A stretch of DNA of 33,095 nt from Lentimicrobiaceae bacterium (GCA_022510485.1 JAFLTI010000019.1:1-33095); one strand, 5' to 3'. Positions 16,699-25,578 are shown, numbered from the stretch's first letter. Program-made: numbers and translations. The notes: generated from the letters alone by a model not told the origin.

Positions 16699-17381
16699 TG
16701 CTTGCTGAACCCGCCCCCATTCTGTACGAAGACAACCACCTGCTTGCGGTCAACAAAAAGGCGGGGCAGATCGTGCAGGGCGACAAGACGGGAGATATGC
16801 CGCTGAGCGAGTGTTTCAAGGAGTATATAAAAGAGCGCGACAATAAACCGGGCAATGTTTTTTTAGGCGTGCCTCACCGCCTCGACAGGCCGGTGAGCGG
16901 AGTATTGCTGTTTGCCAAGACCTGCAAGGCTTTGGAGCGTGTCAACGCGCTTATACGTAACCGGCAGCTGCAAAAGACCTACTGGGCGATTACCCGCCAT
17001 GAACCCCCGCAGGAACAGGCTCGTATAGAACAATATATCGTAAAGAACGAAAAGCAGAATAAGTCGTATATATGCCCTGCCTCCGTTTCAGGAGCGCAGA
17101 AAGCCGAACTGTCCTATCGTCTTCTGGCGCGCTCCCAGCGGTATTTTTTGTTGGAAGTGCAGTTGCACACCGGGCGGCATCATCAAATCCGCGCCCAATT
17201 AGCCAATATGGGATGCCCCATACAAGGCGACCTCAAATACGGCGACAAGCGGAGCAATCCCGACGGCGGCATCAGCCTCCATGCCCGCTCCCTGCAACTG
17301 ATTCACCCTGTTCGTCAAACGCCTCTCGAAATCATCGCCCCCCTTCCCGAAACCGCCCTATGGCAGTGCTTTGAGCGCTAA
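16698..17381 (+). CDS. RluA-family RNA pseudouridine synthase, 227 aa
   Basis: Isomerises uridine to pseudouridine in rRNA or tRNA. The catalytic motif is in VPHRLDRPVSGVLLFAKT (catalytic Asp about residue 58), and LEVQLHTGRHHQIRAQLANMGCPIQGDLKYG is the conserved C-terminal core. The protein has no S4 RNA-binding domain, which places it with short single-domain RluA/RluC-like members; the target site cannot be read from sequence. Its ATG shares one base with the panB stop (TGATG), so the two are translationally coupled. Confidence 0.92.
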   Translation: MLAEPAPILYEDNHLLAVNKKAGQIVQGDKTGDMPLSECFKEYIKERDNKPGNVFLGVPHRLDRPVSGVLLFAKTCKALERVNALIRNRQLQKTYWAITRHEPPQEQARIEQYIVKNEKQNKSYICPASVSGAQKAELSYRLLARSQRYFLLEVQLHTGRHHQIRAQLANMGCPIQGDLKYGDKRSNPDGGISLHARSLQLIHPVRQTPLEIIAPLPETALWQCFER

Positions 17382-17574
17382 AATTTTCGTATCTTTACCA
17401 ATATTTAGCTGATATGTTTTTACTAAAACATACCATTGGAAAATACACACCACCACGACCAATCCAATAGGAAACAAAAACGGCCGTTGTTAACCTAATA
17501 AGGCAGCCTTGTCGTTCCGGGCAAGATAGTCAACAACAAACGCATGGTGGTTACTCAACAACAAGGAGGTTATT
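17382..17574 (+). promoter_or_regulatory. Structured leader of the secreted EEP-family gene
   Basis: This 193-bp gap holds several elements. TATCTTTA (17390-17397) is one mismatch from a -7 box, but without a well-placed TTG. An 8-bp perfect hairpin with a 4-nt loop spans 17413-17432. AACGGCCGTT is a 10-bp palindrome (17479-17488). TCAACAACAA occurs twice (17530-17539 and 17555-17564). GTTGTTAACC (17486-17495) can pair with GGTT and AACAAC (17549-17562) just before the Shine-Dalgarno site. The pairings are read by eye; no known riboswitch class is recognised. Confidence 0.35.
17563..17570 (+). promoter_or_regulatory. Strong Shine-Dalgarno site
   Basis: AAGGAGGT lies 4 nt before the ATG at 17575, a near-perfect anti-Shine-Dalgarno match. 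It is unusual here, where most starts are preceded only by A-rich sequence. Confidence 0.7.
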
Positions 17575-18429
17575 ATGAACACTTTATATAAAAAAGAGCG
17601 TAAGCCCATATTTGGAGTTACCCTATGTTTTTTGCTCTGTCTGTTGTTATGCCCAAACGCTACCGTCTGGGGCGTCACTACTGATTCCTCGATACATCAG
17701 GTACACGGCGACAGCGTGTATCTTATAAAATTGATGACCTATAATTTGAAAGGCAGGCATACCGAATATAAAATCCATGCCCAAGTGGTAAAAAATACCG
17801 ATCCCGATGTGGTGGCAGTGCAGGAAGTGAGGGGACTAAACAAATTCGAAATACTGAAAGAAAAGAGTGGTTATAAGGGAATAAGGTTCTGTACGGTAGT
17901 GGACTATGGAATTGGGCTTTTATATAAATCATCGTCTGTGGGAGAACCTCTTCAGGTAAAGAAAATACTGGTAGACACTTATGATAAATGGTATGAAATC
18001 TTTCGGGGATTTATCGTTGCCGAATTCCGTGACTTCTGTTTTGTGGCAACACATTATAGCCAAAAAGAGGAAGGTAAAAAAAAGATGAACCGGGAGATTT
18101 TGAAAAATTCTCTCGTTCGGAAGTGTATAAACGAAGGTAAACCGGTTTATCTGGCAGGAGATATGAATACAAAACCTGACGAACCGGGAATACAAGGTTT
18201 GAAAGAGGCAGGATTCGAGGTATTGAACAATACCGATAAAATTGGCAGCAGCTACGTGGATGCCACGCGGCGATCAGGTGCTATGATTGATTTGATTCTT
18301 GGGTACAATACAAATCCGAACCACAAAACAATCGAGAAATACATCCCTATTCCAGAGAGCGAAAGGGCTGCATTTTTAGATAATATCTCCGACCACCTCC
18401 CTTATTTTGTAAAAGTCAAATTCAAATAG
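17575..18429 (+). CDS. Secreted endonuclease/exonuclease/phosphatase-family protein, 284 aa
   Basis: The signal peptide is basic at residues 6-10, hydrophobic at 12-26 and probably cleaved near 33, so the product is exported. The metal-dependent EEP fold shows its motifs in order: MTYNLKG (54-60, catalytic Asn), QEVR (83-86, metal Glu), ATHYS (158-162), GDMNTKP (195-201, Asp and Asn), IDLIL (238-242) and SDH (272-274, catalytic His). All active-site residues are intact. The substrate could be nucleic acid, phospholipid or sugar phosphate and cannot be told from sequence. The gene is more AT-rich and has different codon use than nuo or pepD, plus a strong Shine-Dalgarno site, suggesting acquisition. 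Confidence 0.88.
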   Translation: MNTLYKKERKPIFGVTLCFLLCLLLCPNATVWGVTTDSSIHQVHGDSVYLIKLMTYNLKGRHTEYKIHAQVVKNTDPDVVAVQEVRGLNKFEILKEKSGYKGIRFCTVVDYGIGLLYKSSSVGEPLQVKKILVDTYDKWYEIFRGFIVAEFRDFCFVATHYSQKEEGKKKMNREILKNSLVRKCINEGKPVYLAGDMNTKPDEPGIQGLKEAGFEVLNNTDKIGSSYVDATRRSGAMIDLILGYNTNPNHKTIEKYIPIPESERAAFLDNISDHLPYFVKVKFK

Positions 18430-18501
18430 CCGTAAAAACAAATGAACATTTTTTCGTAAATTCGCTCTTTGCTGCCGTTTCAAGCGCGGTGGCGAAAAGC
18501 T

Positions 18502-19578
18502 ATGATTGAGAACGTTCCTATTTCCGTACAGCTTTTTGATGACAACCTGCGGATGTTTTCCGCTATGATGGAAGATATCCGTATGGCGGAGAAATACGTG
18601 TATTTAGAAACCTATCGCTTTAACGACGACGCCATCGGACACCGCTTCAAAGACGTCTTGGTGGAAAAGGCAAAACAAGGCGTGGATGTACGCATTTTGG
18701 TAGATGCCTACGGCACCAAACCTGCCGAATTTCTTTCCGAATTAGAAAACGCAGGGGCAAAGCTGTTGTTCTTCAAAAAAATAAAATTCTTCTTTTCAAA
18801 CACTTTTGCCAAAAACAACACCCGTAACCACCGCAAGCTTCTCTTGATAGACGACCGCATTACCTATATCGGTTCAAGCAATATTACCGCCTACTCGCTC
18901 AACTGGCGCGATTTGAACCTACGCTTGGAAAATCCCATCACCCGCAAGTTCAAAGGCTGTTTTCTGCACAATGCCCAACAGTATAAACTGTACGATATGG
19001 TGCCTTTTGAACGGAACAAAATCATCAACTACCATAATTACGGCATCATACAAGACACCCCCACCGCCTACTTTCAGGAAGTGCGCAACTATATGCTCAA
19101 GATGATAGCCAACGCCAAGGAAGAGATACTTATCGAAACCCCTTATTTTCTGCCCGGGTATAGAATCCGCAGGGCACTTACCGCTGCGGCTTCGAAAGGG
19201 CTAAAAGTAGTGGTGCATATACCCCTACATTCCGATGTATCTATGGTAGACCTGTTGCGCACCAAATATCTTGGTCCTATGTTCAAGGCGGGCGTGCAAT
19301 GGAAATTTTACAAACCCGACTTACTCCACGCCAAGTGTATGCTTATCGACAAGAAGCGTTTTCTGATGGGATCTGCCAATATGGATTACCGCAGTTTCCG
19401 CTACCAATACGAAATCATGCTCTTTGGCGAAAATCCCGAAATTGTGGACCTCCTCGAAAGGCATATCGCTCAAACGGCGGAGGCATCCGAAGATTTTGAC
19501 TACGAAAAGTGGCTCAACACACCCAAGATAACCCGTTTTATGGAATGGCTGCTAACGCCTTTCCGCCATCTTTTTTAA
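18502..19578 (+). CDS. Phospholipase D-like / cardiolipin synthase-type protein, 358 aa
   Basis: Two HKD motifs are intact: His110-Lys112-Asp117 (HRKLLLID) followed by IGSSNI, and His276-Lys278-Asp283 (HAKCMLID) followed by MGSANMDYRS. This pair forms one active site via a phosphohistidine. The likely reaction is phosphatidyl transfer to make cardiolipin. The N-terminal pair of membrane helices of classical Cls is absent, so it resembles the short ClsB-type form and would attach to the membrane peripherally. The ATG at 18502 is preferred over a TTG at 18469. The gene lies 73 bp after the EEP gene and 19 bp before pepD. Confidence 0.87.
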   Translation: MIENVPISVQLFDDNLRMFSAMMEDIRMAEKYVYLETYRFNDDAIGHRFKDVLVEKAKQGVDVRILVDAYGTKPAEFLSELENAGAKLLFFKKIKFFFSNTFAKNNTRNHRKLLLIDDRITYIGSSNITAYSLNWRDLNLRLENPITRKFKGCFLHNAQQYKLYDMVPFERNKIINYHNYGIIQDTPTAYFQEVRNYMLKMIANAKEEILIETPYFLPGYRIRRALTAAASKGLKVVVHIPLHSDVSMVDLLRTKYLGPMFKAGVQWKFYKPDLLHAKCMLIDKKRFLMGSANMDYRSFRYQYEIMLFGENPEIVDLLERHIAQTAEASEDFDYEKWLNTPKITRFMEWLLTPFRHLF

Positions 19579-19597
19579 CGCAAAAAAAATTTTTATC

Positions 19598-21049
19598 ATG
19601 AACGAAGTACTCAATACCCTCGAACCCAAAATCCTTTGGAAATATTTTGGCGAAGTGCTGCAAATTCCGCGCCCTTCTAAGAAAGAAGAAAAGATACGCG
19701 CCTATTTGGTCGATTTTGCCAAGCAACATCAGTTGGAATGTAAAACCGACAAAACCGGAAATGTGTTGATTCGTAAACCTGCCACGCCCGGTCACGAAAA
19801 CAGCCCCTGCGTGATTTTGCAGAGCCATATGGATATGGTGTGCGAAAAAAACAGCGATTCCAAACACAATTTCGATACCGACCCAATTAAGGTAACATTG
19901 GCAGACGGCTGGCTTATGGCAGAAGAAACCACCTTGGGCGCGGACAATGGCTTGGGCGTTGCCACCGAATTGGCAATTTTGGCTTCTGACGATATAGAAC
20001 ACGGCCCTCTCGAATGTTTGTTCACCGTAGACGAAGAAACCGGACTTACCGGGGCTTTCGGCATAGAAAAAGGATTTTTGAGCGGCAAGATTCTGCTCAA
20101 CATGGATTCTGAAGACGACGGACAATTCTTTATAGGCTGTGCCGGCGGCATAGACACCGTAATAGAATATCCCTATACCAAAGAAGCCGCAGCCCCCGAG
20201 CTTGCCTATTTTGAAGTGGCGGTAAAAGGGCTTACGGGCGGTCACTCCGGTGATGACATAAACAAAGGGCGTGCCAATGCCAACCAGCTGCTGGCGCGTT
20301 TTCTCTACAACCTGCAACAAAAATGCGATTTTCGCCTTTCTTCCTTTAACGGCGGAAACTTACGCAATGCCATAGCCCGCGAAGCCATAGCGGTAATCGG
20401 CACCGCTCCCGGAAACGAAAAGCTCCTGAGTGATGCCATAGCGGAATTCAAGCAGATTTTTGCTCACGAATACCGCCTTACCGAACCCCATCTGGATTTG
20501 AGCTGCACCAAGGCGCAGACACCCACATTCCTGATGGCAGATGCAAACCGCGATGCCTTGATTTACGCGCTCCTCGCCTGCCCTCACGGAGTATTGCGTA
20601 TGAGCGATGAAATAGCAAACTTTGTAGAAACCTCCACCAATCTGGCTTCGGTAAAGACCTTAGACGATCACGTGCTTATCTGCACCAGCCAGCGGTCTTC
20701 GGTAGAAAGTGCCAAACATGCCGCAGCTCAGCGGGTGGCAGCCTGCTTTAAGGCTATCGGAGCCAAAACGCAGCACAGCGAGGGTTATCCCGGTTGGAAT
20801 CCCAACCCCCACTCACCCATTCTCAAACTCACGCTCGACACGTTCAAGGACCTCTTTCACGAAGAGGGCAAGGCACTTGCCATTCACGCCGGACTGGAAT
20901 GTGGTCTGTTCAGCGAAAAATATCCCGATATGGATATGGTTTCCTACGGCCCTACCATGCGCGGGGTTCACGCGCCGGGCGAAAAGGTGGAACTTTCTAC
21001 CGTTACCCGCTTTTGGCTGCTGACCAAAGAAATCTTAAAACGGCTGTAA
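19598..21049 (+). CDS. pepD: Aminoacyl-histidine dipeptidase (peptidase D, M20 family)
   Basis: Cytoplasmic di-zinc dipeptidase that cleaves Xaa-His and other dipeptides. At 483 aa it matches E. coli PepD in length. The metal and catalytic signatures are intact: QSHMDMVCEKN (His77, Asp79), TLGADNGLG (bridging Asp116), TVDEETGLTGA (Glu146/Glu147) and LLNMDSEDDG (Asp170), then GLTGGHSGDDI with the dimerisation-domain His. The C-terminal metal ligand probably lies in YGPTMRGVHAPGEKV. It fits peptide use together with the nearby DPP IV. The Nudix gene starts 10 bp downstream. Confidence 0.96.
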   Translation: MNEVLNTLEPKILWKYFGEVLQIPRPSKKEEKIRAYLVDFAKQHQLECKTDKTGNVLIRKPATPGHENSPCVILQSHMDMVCEKNSDSKHNFDTDPIKVTLADGWLMAEETTLGADNGLGVATELAILASDDIEHGPLECLFTVDEETGLTGAFGIEKGFLSGKILLNMDSEDDGQFFIGCAGGIDTVIEYPYTKEAAAPELAYFEVAVKGLTGGHSGDDINKGRANANQLLARFLYNLQQKCDFRLSSFNGGNLRNAIAREAIAVIGTAPGNEKLLSDAIAEFKQIFAHEYRLTEPHLDLSCTKAQTPTFLMADANRDALIYALLACPHGVLRMSDEIANFVETSTNLASVKTLDDHVLICTSQRSSVESAKHAAAQRVAACFKAIGAKTQHSEGYPGWNPNPHSPILKLTLDTFKDLFHEEGKALAIHAGLECGLFSEKYPDMDMVSYGPTMRGVHAPGEKVELSTVTRFWLLTKEILKRL

Positions 21050-21059
21050 TCCTGCTGGT

Positions 21060-21680
21060 ATGAACCGTATATTTTTCGGAAGCCGGGAAATCGAATTTAC
21101 CGATACGCTACCGCCCTTGCCTTGCCTGATAGCCGAATTCAACAAGGTAAGCGACTGGAACCGCTGGGTACGTAAGGAATTCAGTCAAACGCACGCCTGT
21201 GTGCTTTGCCAAAATCCCAAGGAGGATTTTGCCCGCTTTTTGCAAAAATTCAGGGTGGTGGAAGCCGCCGGGGGCATAGTGCAAGCCCCCTTTCCCGACG
21301 GAACGGAAAAATACCTCTACATTTTTAGAAACGGCATGTGGGATCTGCCCAAAGGCAAGAAAGAAGCGGGAGAAGACGATGCTACGAATGCCCTGCGCGA
21401 AGTGGAGGAGGAAACCGGTTTGAAAAATCTTCAAATCGTGCGCTATTTAGACCACACCTATCATTTTATGCCCACTAAAGAAGGGGAACTGCCCGTAAAA
21501 CAAACCGCGTGGTTCTTAATGCGGGTGGATTCTCCGCAACAGACCATACCGCAAACCGAAGAGGGAATCGAAAAAGCCGAATGGCTTTCGTTATCCGATG
21601 TAAAGCAAAGGTTAGCGCTGATGTTTGCCTCGGTGGCTACTCTTTCGGATCGCTTTCTGCTTGCTCCTTGCGAGCTTTAA
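21060..21680 (+). CDS. Nudix hydrolase, 206 aa
   Basis: The complete Nudix box GX5EX7REUXEEXGU spans residues 99-121 (GKKEAGE, then REVEEETGL), so it should hydrolyse a nucleoside diphosphate linked to another moiety with Mg2+. The first 65 residues form an extra N-terminal segment (IFFGSREIEF, DWNRWVRKEF) seen in Bacteroidota members; the specific substrate cannot be told. The ATG at 21060 is 10 bp after pepD. The last 44 bp overlap the 3' end of the convergent TlpA-like gene. Confidence 0.93.
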   Translation: MNRIFFGSREIEFTDTLPPLPCLIAEFNKVSDWNRWVRKEFSQTHACVLCQNPKEDFARFLQKFRVVEAAGGIVQAPFPDGTEKYLYIFRNGMWDLPKGKKEAGEDDATNALREVEEETGLKNLQIVRYLDHTYHFMPTKEGELPVKQTAWFLMRVDSPQQTIPQTEEGIEKAEWLSLSDVKQRLALMFASVATLSDRFLLAPCEL

Positions 21681-23145
21681 GCCTGCCCATCTGCTCAAAG
21701 CGTGCTTTGAGACCCTTGCTGGGCGCGTTAAAACCCGAATCGAGGATATTACCCTTGTCGTCTACCAACACAAAAGCCGGAAAGCGCGCGGCATCAATGG
21801 TTCTTATCCAGTCGATATTGCCGTTAAAATGCAGGTAGGGCCACGGATAACGCCGGCGGGCGGCATCGTGAAAATAGGCAGCAAAGGGATAATCGCAGTT
21901 TACGAACACTATCTTTACCGCAGCCTTTACCGGCGCTTCGGCAGATTGCCACAGTTTATTCAACAAGTCCGCCTCTTCCCGGCAAGAAGGGCATTGCTCG
22001 TAACCAGCCCTTACAAAAACGAAGTAGTGAAATTTGTCCTTTTCGAGCAAATCATCCACCATAACGGTATTGCCTGCGCTGTCAAGCAATGCGATTCCAG
22101 TAAAATAATGCCGTGAATCGGCTTGTTCTTTAGCCTCCATCAGGTTCTTCAATGCCGCCGCATGAGTAAAAAACTTGGTGTTTTGCTGCAAATACTGCAA
22201 CATTCCTTGCAGTTTGCCGGCATCAATACGTTCATCGCCCCATATTTCCGCGCAGGCATTTATCAGCACCCATTCGCGCAAACGCTCACTTTTGAGCGAA
22301 TAATCCAAACCCATACTGTCTGCAAGACAAGACAGTCGCTGCCTGTCCGTAAAATCCTCACGATTCAAGATACGCGCCACCTGAGCGAAAGGCAAAAAAC
22401 GGTTGTTCTGAAAATAATCCGCATAATAGGATTTAAGAAAGGCAACTTGAGCGGGATTATGCTCGTTGAGCGGCTTCCCCTCTATATATTGCGCATAGAG
22501 TTCCTTACGTGAAGCCAAGCCCGAAAAGGATTTCAGATCCGCCTCCGTATAGTCGCGGTACGCCTTGAAATAAGGGTCTTCCAGCTTTCCGTAAAGCGAA
22601 TCCGCCAAGCGAATGAAAGCACTCACAGGGCGAGTGTCGCCCTGTATGTTGATGCGTTCAAAATTGGGTTCCACCATACGGCTGTACCAATAAGAATATT
22701 GCCCTATAAGCGCGTTCAATCCGTCTTTTTGAGGATTGCCGGCGGTATCGCACAAAACATACTGCAATGCCGGAAACTGCCCGGAGGGAATAAAAGCGTT
22801 GCAAGTTTCATCAATATGGTAGTCGAACTCCGCCATCTGCAAACGGTAGGTATGTCCTACCTGCACAAAAAGCCCGGTGGAATAATAGTCTATCACCAGA
22901 TAGGTAGGCAATATATCCCGAACCTCATCGGTTTGCAGCTCAAACCTGCCGTCTTCGTCTATACGGCAGCGGTCCAACTCCACATAGCGCATCGAAAAAG
23001 GATCCGCATCGGCACGCCACACCACTTCCCTGCCTTCCGCTCCCTTTGCCGTTCCATAAATCTTTACCGTATAATCGGATGCCGCCACCAACAAGGGAAG
23101 CAGGCATCCCAGCACAATTCCAACAGCCTTGTTTGCAAGCCGCAT
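21637..23145 (-). CDS. TlpA-like thioredoxin-fold envelope protein, 502 aa
   Basis: A cleavable signal peptide (residues 1-22, hydrophobic 7-22) exports the protein. The N-terminal part (24-115) resembles DUF4369-type beta domains found in Bacteroidota TlpA proteins, the middle is helical and of unknown role, and residues about 345-485 form a thioredoxin fold. The redox motif is Cys385-Pro-Ser-Cys388 (YEQCPSCREE) and the cis-proline is Pro456 in RFPAFVLVDDKG. It probably acts as a periplasmic thiol-disulfide protein. It begins one base after the DPP IV stop, so both are on one transcript. Its end overlaps the Nudix gene. Confidence 0.86.
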   Translation of the reverse strand: MRLANKAVGIVLGCLLPLLVAASDYTVKIYGTAKGAEGREVVWRADADPFSMRYVELDRCRIDEDGRFELQTDEVRDILPTYLVIDYYSTGLFVQVGHTYRLQMAEFDYHIDETCNAFIPSGQFPALQYVLCDTAGNPQKDGLNALIGQYSYWYSRMVEPNFERINIQGDTRPVSAFIRLADSLYGKLEDPYFKAYRDYTEADLKSFSGLASRKELYAQYIEGKPLNEHNPAQVAFLKSYYADYFQNNRFLPFAQVARILNREDFTDRQRLSCLADSMGLDYSLKSERLREWVLINACAEIWGDERIDAGKLQGMLQYLQQNTKFFTHAAALKNLMEAKEQADSRHYFTGIALLDSAGNTVMVDDLLEKDKFHYFVFVRAGYEQCPSCREEADLLNKLWQSAEAPVKAAVKIVFVNCDYPFAAYFHDAARRRYPWPYLHFNGNIDWIRTIDAARFPAFVLVDDKGNILDSGFNAPSKGLKARFEQMGRLKARKEQAESDPKE

Positions 23146-23146
23146 A

Positions 23147-25504
23147 TTAAAGATTCTTTAAGATAAAGTCGGTAAGCTCCTGATACAGATGCCTGCGCGC
23201 AGAGCCTGTATTGCCGCCCATACCGTGGTTCTTGTTGGGGTACATCATAAAGCGGAACTGTTTATCGGCTTTCTGCAAGGCGGAAACCAAGTCTACCGCA
23301 TTTTGAAAATGCACGTTGTCGTCGGCAGTTCCATGCGCCAAAAAGTAATTTCCCTGCAATTTAGAAGCGTAGTGAATGGGACTGTTCAACTCGTAGCCAT
23401 CGGGATTTTCTTGGGGAGTGCGCATAAAACGCTCGGTATATACATTGTCGTAATATTTCCAGTTGGTTACGGGAGCCACTGCCATAGCTGCCTTGAATAC
23501 GCCCTGCCCTTGGAAGAGGCAATTGGAAGACATAAATCCTCCGTAACTCCAGCCCCAAATACCGATACGTGAGGAATCCACGTAGGGCAGGCTGCCCAAA
23601 TACTGCGCGGCGGCAATCTGGTCTTGGGTTTCGTATTTACCCAATTGCATATAGGTGCATTTCTTAAACGCCTCCCCCCTGCCTCCTGTTCCCCTGTTAT
23701 CCACGCAGACCACAATATAGCCTTGACGCACCAACATCTGATACCACGCATAATCGAGCGTCTGATACGGTCGGAGCGCATTCTGCACCTCTTGTGAACC
23801 CGGGCCTCCATAAAGGAACATCAACACCGGGTATTTCTTGTCTTTGGCGGCTTCCGTACCGGCTTCGGCAGGCTTCATAATCCAAGCCTGCAAATAAACC
23901 TGCCTTGGGTTCTGTTTTTCCTTAGCCGATTTTTCTTCCATACGATGAAGCCCGAAAGCAGGGGCTTTCATAAGTGAATTGCTTTCCGTATCGGTAAGCG
24001 GCACGGGAATCCTGAAGAACTCTTTATCTACAAACGAATGATTCTTGGCGGTTTCTTCAAAATGGCTGTTGCTCAAAAGGCTGCGCACCAATTGTTCGTC
24101 TTGCGCTCCGATATGGTACAGATAATAAGAGGTGGGCATATTGGCAGAAGAATGTTCCACCACCATATAGCTAAAATCGCGATTAAAGGTAGCATGGGTG
24201 AAACCTCCCTTGAGTTGCAGATCCAAGGCGGGGCGGCGCAGGTTCTTTCCGTCTAAATCCACGCACATCAAGTCGCGGTCGGCAGGCGAAGTATACGCCG
24301 CCTGAAAGAACACGCGATTGGTCGCCTCATCTACGCCATAGAGCGAAGTTACGTCATAGGCTCCGGGCGTAAGCAGAATACCGTTGTCGTTTTTGGATTC
24401 CAAGTTAAACAGGTAAAGATGCTTGTAACCGTCTTTTTCGGTAGCGAGCAACATTCGCTTGCCGTCTTTGAAAAAATAAACGTCGTCGTGAATCTCCACA
24501 TAGGCATCGTTACGTTCCCGATAGAGTTCATGCGCCCTGCCGTTCATAGGCACACCCCATATCCTGAAATCGTTCTGATGACGGTTCAAGGTATAAAGCA
24601 CGAGTTCCGAACCCGAAGGATTCCAGAAAATGCGCGGATAGTACTCTATGGAATCGGCATCTATGCTCACCTCCGTATTCTTGCGGGTAGAAAGGTTGTA
24701 GAACCAAAGGCTCACTTTAGAATTTTCTTCACCTGCCTTGGGGTATTTATACTTATAGGTTTGGGGATAGAGCGAATCCCAAACGGTCATATCGTATTCT
24801 CTCAATGCCGATTCGTCAAACTTAAGGTAGGCTATCGACTTGGAATCGGGATTCCATGCGTATGCCTTGGTAAATCCGAATTCTTCTTCATAGACCCAGT
24901 CGGTATGCCCGTTCCGGATGCGGTTTTCCATACCGTCTTGCGTCAAGGCAACTTCCTTTCCTGTGGCAAAATCGTAGTACCAAAGGTTGTTTTGACGTAT
25001 GTACGAAACCTTTTCACCATCGGGGCTAAAACAAACTTCCTGTATCGCTCCGTTTTGACTCAGCACAAGCGGGTTTGAGAACTTTCCGCTGCCGTCTTTG
25101 CTCCACACAACCGCCTGCCACAAGGCTGAACGACGATAAATCGCCTTGTAGCCCGAAAGCAGCAGCACCTTGCTCTGGTCTTTGTTGAACAAAAACCGCT
25201 GCGCTCTCCACTCCCGGTCTTGAAAGCGGGCGTCTTTAGCGGGATCCACCGCCACATTTCTCTTTTCCTTGCCGTTTTTTTGCCGGCTGCATTGGTAAAG
25301 GATGCCTTTTTCGAGCACGTAATACTCATTTTCTTCCAAGAGAGAAGATATGCCCGTAAGATTCTTCTGTTGAAAAGCGGGCGAAAAAAAGATGGAATCG
25401 AGCGTAATTTCTTTGTTCTGCATTTTTTCCTGCCCTTTTCCGGAAAGGCACATGCCGCTCAAAAGCAAAAGACATGCCATCCGGCTAAAGTTTTTTATGT
25501 TCAT
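23147..25504 (-). CDS. Dipeptidyl peptidase IV-type S9 serine peptidase, 785 aa
   Basis: Exported peptidase that removes dipeptides, typically Xaa-Pro, from the N-termini of peptides. The signal peptide is at residues 1-25. A beta-propeller follows (about 60-500), with the substrate N-terminus-binding Glu pair in DWVYEEEFG (about 206-208). The alpha/beta hydrolase domain has catalytic Ser653 (GWSYGGFMS), Asp728 (HGTADDNVHF) and His760 (NKNHGMGG). The Asp-to-His spacing of 32 equals that of human DPP4. All catalytic residues are intact. It is first in an operon with the TlpA-like gene. A terminator lies just upstream, so it needs its own promoter; only a poor candidate (GTACTTTG near 25527) is seen. 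Confidence 0.95.
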   Translation of the reverse strand: MNIKNFSRMACLLLLSGMCLSGKGQEKMQNKEITLDSIFFSPAFQQKNLTGISSLLEENEYYVLEKGILYQCSRQKNGKEKRNVAVDPAKDARFQDREWRAQRFLFNKDQSKVLLLSGYKAIYRRSALWQAVVWSKDGSGKFSNPLVLSQNGAIQEVCFSPDGEKVSYIRQNNLWYYDFATGKEVALTQDGMENRIRNGHTDWVYEEEFGFTKAYAWNPDSKSIAYLKFDESALREYDMTVWDSLYPQTYKYKYPKAGEENSKVSLWFYNLSTRKNTEVSIDADSIEYYPRIFWNPSGSELVLYTLNRHQNDFRIWGVPMNGRAHELYRERNDAYVEIHDDVYFFKDGKRMLLATEKDGYKHLYLFNLESKNDNGILLTPGAYDVTSLYGVDEATNRVFFQAAYTSPADRDLMCVDLDGKNLRRPALDLQLKGGFTHATFNRDFSYMVVEHSSANMPTSYYLYHIGAQDEQLVRSLLSNSHFEETAKNHSFVDKEFFRIPVPLTDTESNSLMKAPAFGLHRMEEKSAKEKQNPRQVYLQAWIMKPAEAGTEAAKDKKYPVLMFLYGGPGSQEVQNALRPYQTLDYAWYQMLVRQGYIVVCVDNRGTGGRGEAFKKCTYMQLGKYETQDQIAAAQYLGSLPYVDSSRIGIWGWSYGGFMSSNCLFQGQGVFKAAMAVAPVTNWKYYDNVYTERFMRTPQENPDGYELNSPIHYASKLQGNYFLAHGTADDNVHFQNAVDLVSALQKADKQFRFMMYPNKNHGMGGNTGSARRHLYQELTDFILKNL

Positions 25505-25548
25505 TTTGCGTAAATTTTCTCAAGGCAAAGTACGGCAAAAATATAAAA

Positions 25549-25578
25549 AAAGCCGCTTGACATCTGTCAGGCGGCTTT
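25549..25578 (-). terminator. Rho-independent terminator of the small lipoprotein gene
   Basis: The left arm AAAGCCGCTTGACA (25549-25562) pairs with TGTCAGGCGGCTTT (25565-25578), 14 bp with one G-T wobble and a tiny loop. On the minus strand the hairpin is followed by TTTTTTTATATTTTT, a typical terminator tail. It sits 22 bp after the lipoprotein stop and before the DPP IV start. Confidence 0.88.

Noticed and set aside
17382-17574. tRNA, integron attC or insertion-sequence end in the leader of the EEP gene
   Set aside because: No cloverleaf, no paired attC core sites and no terminal inverted repeats with target duplication could be found by eye.
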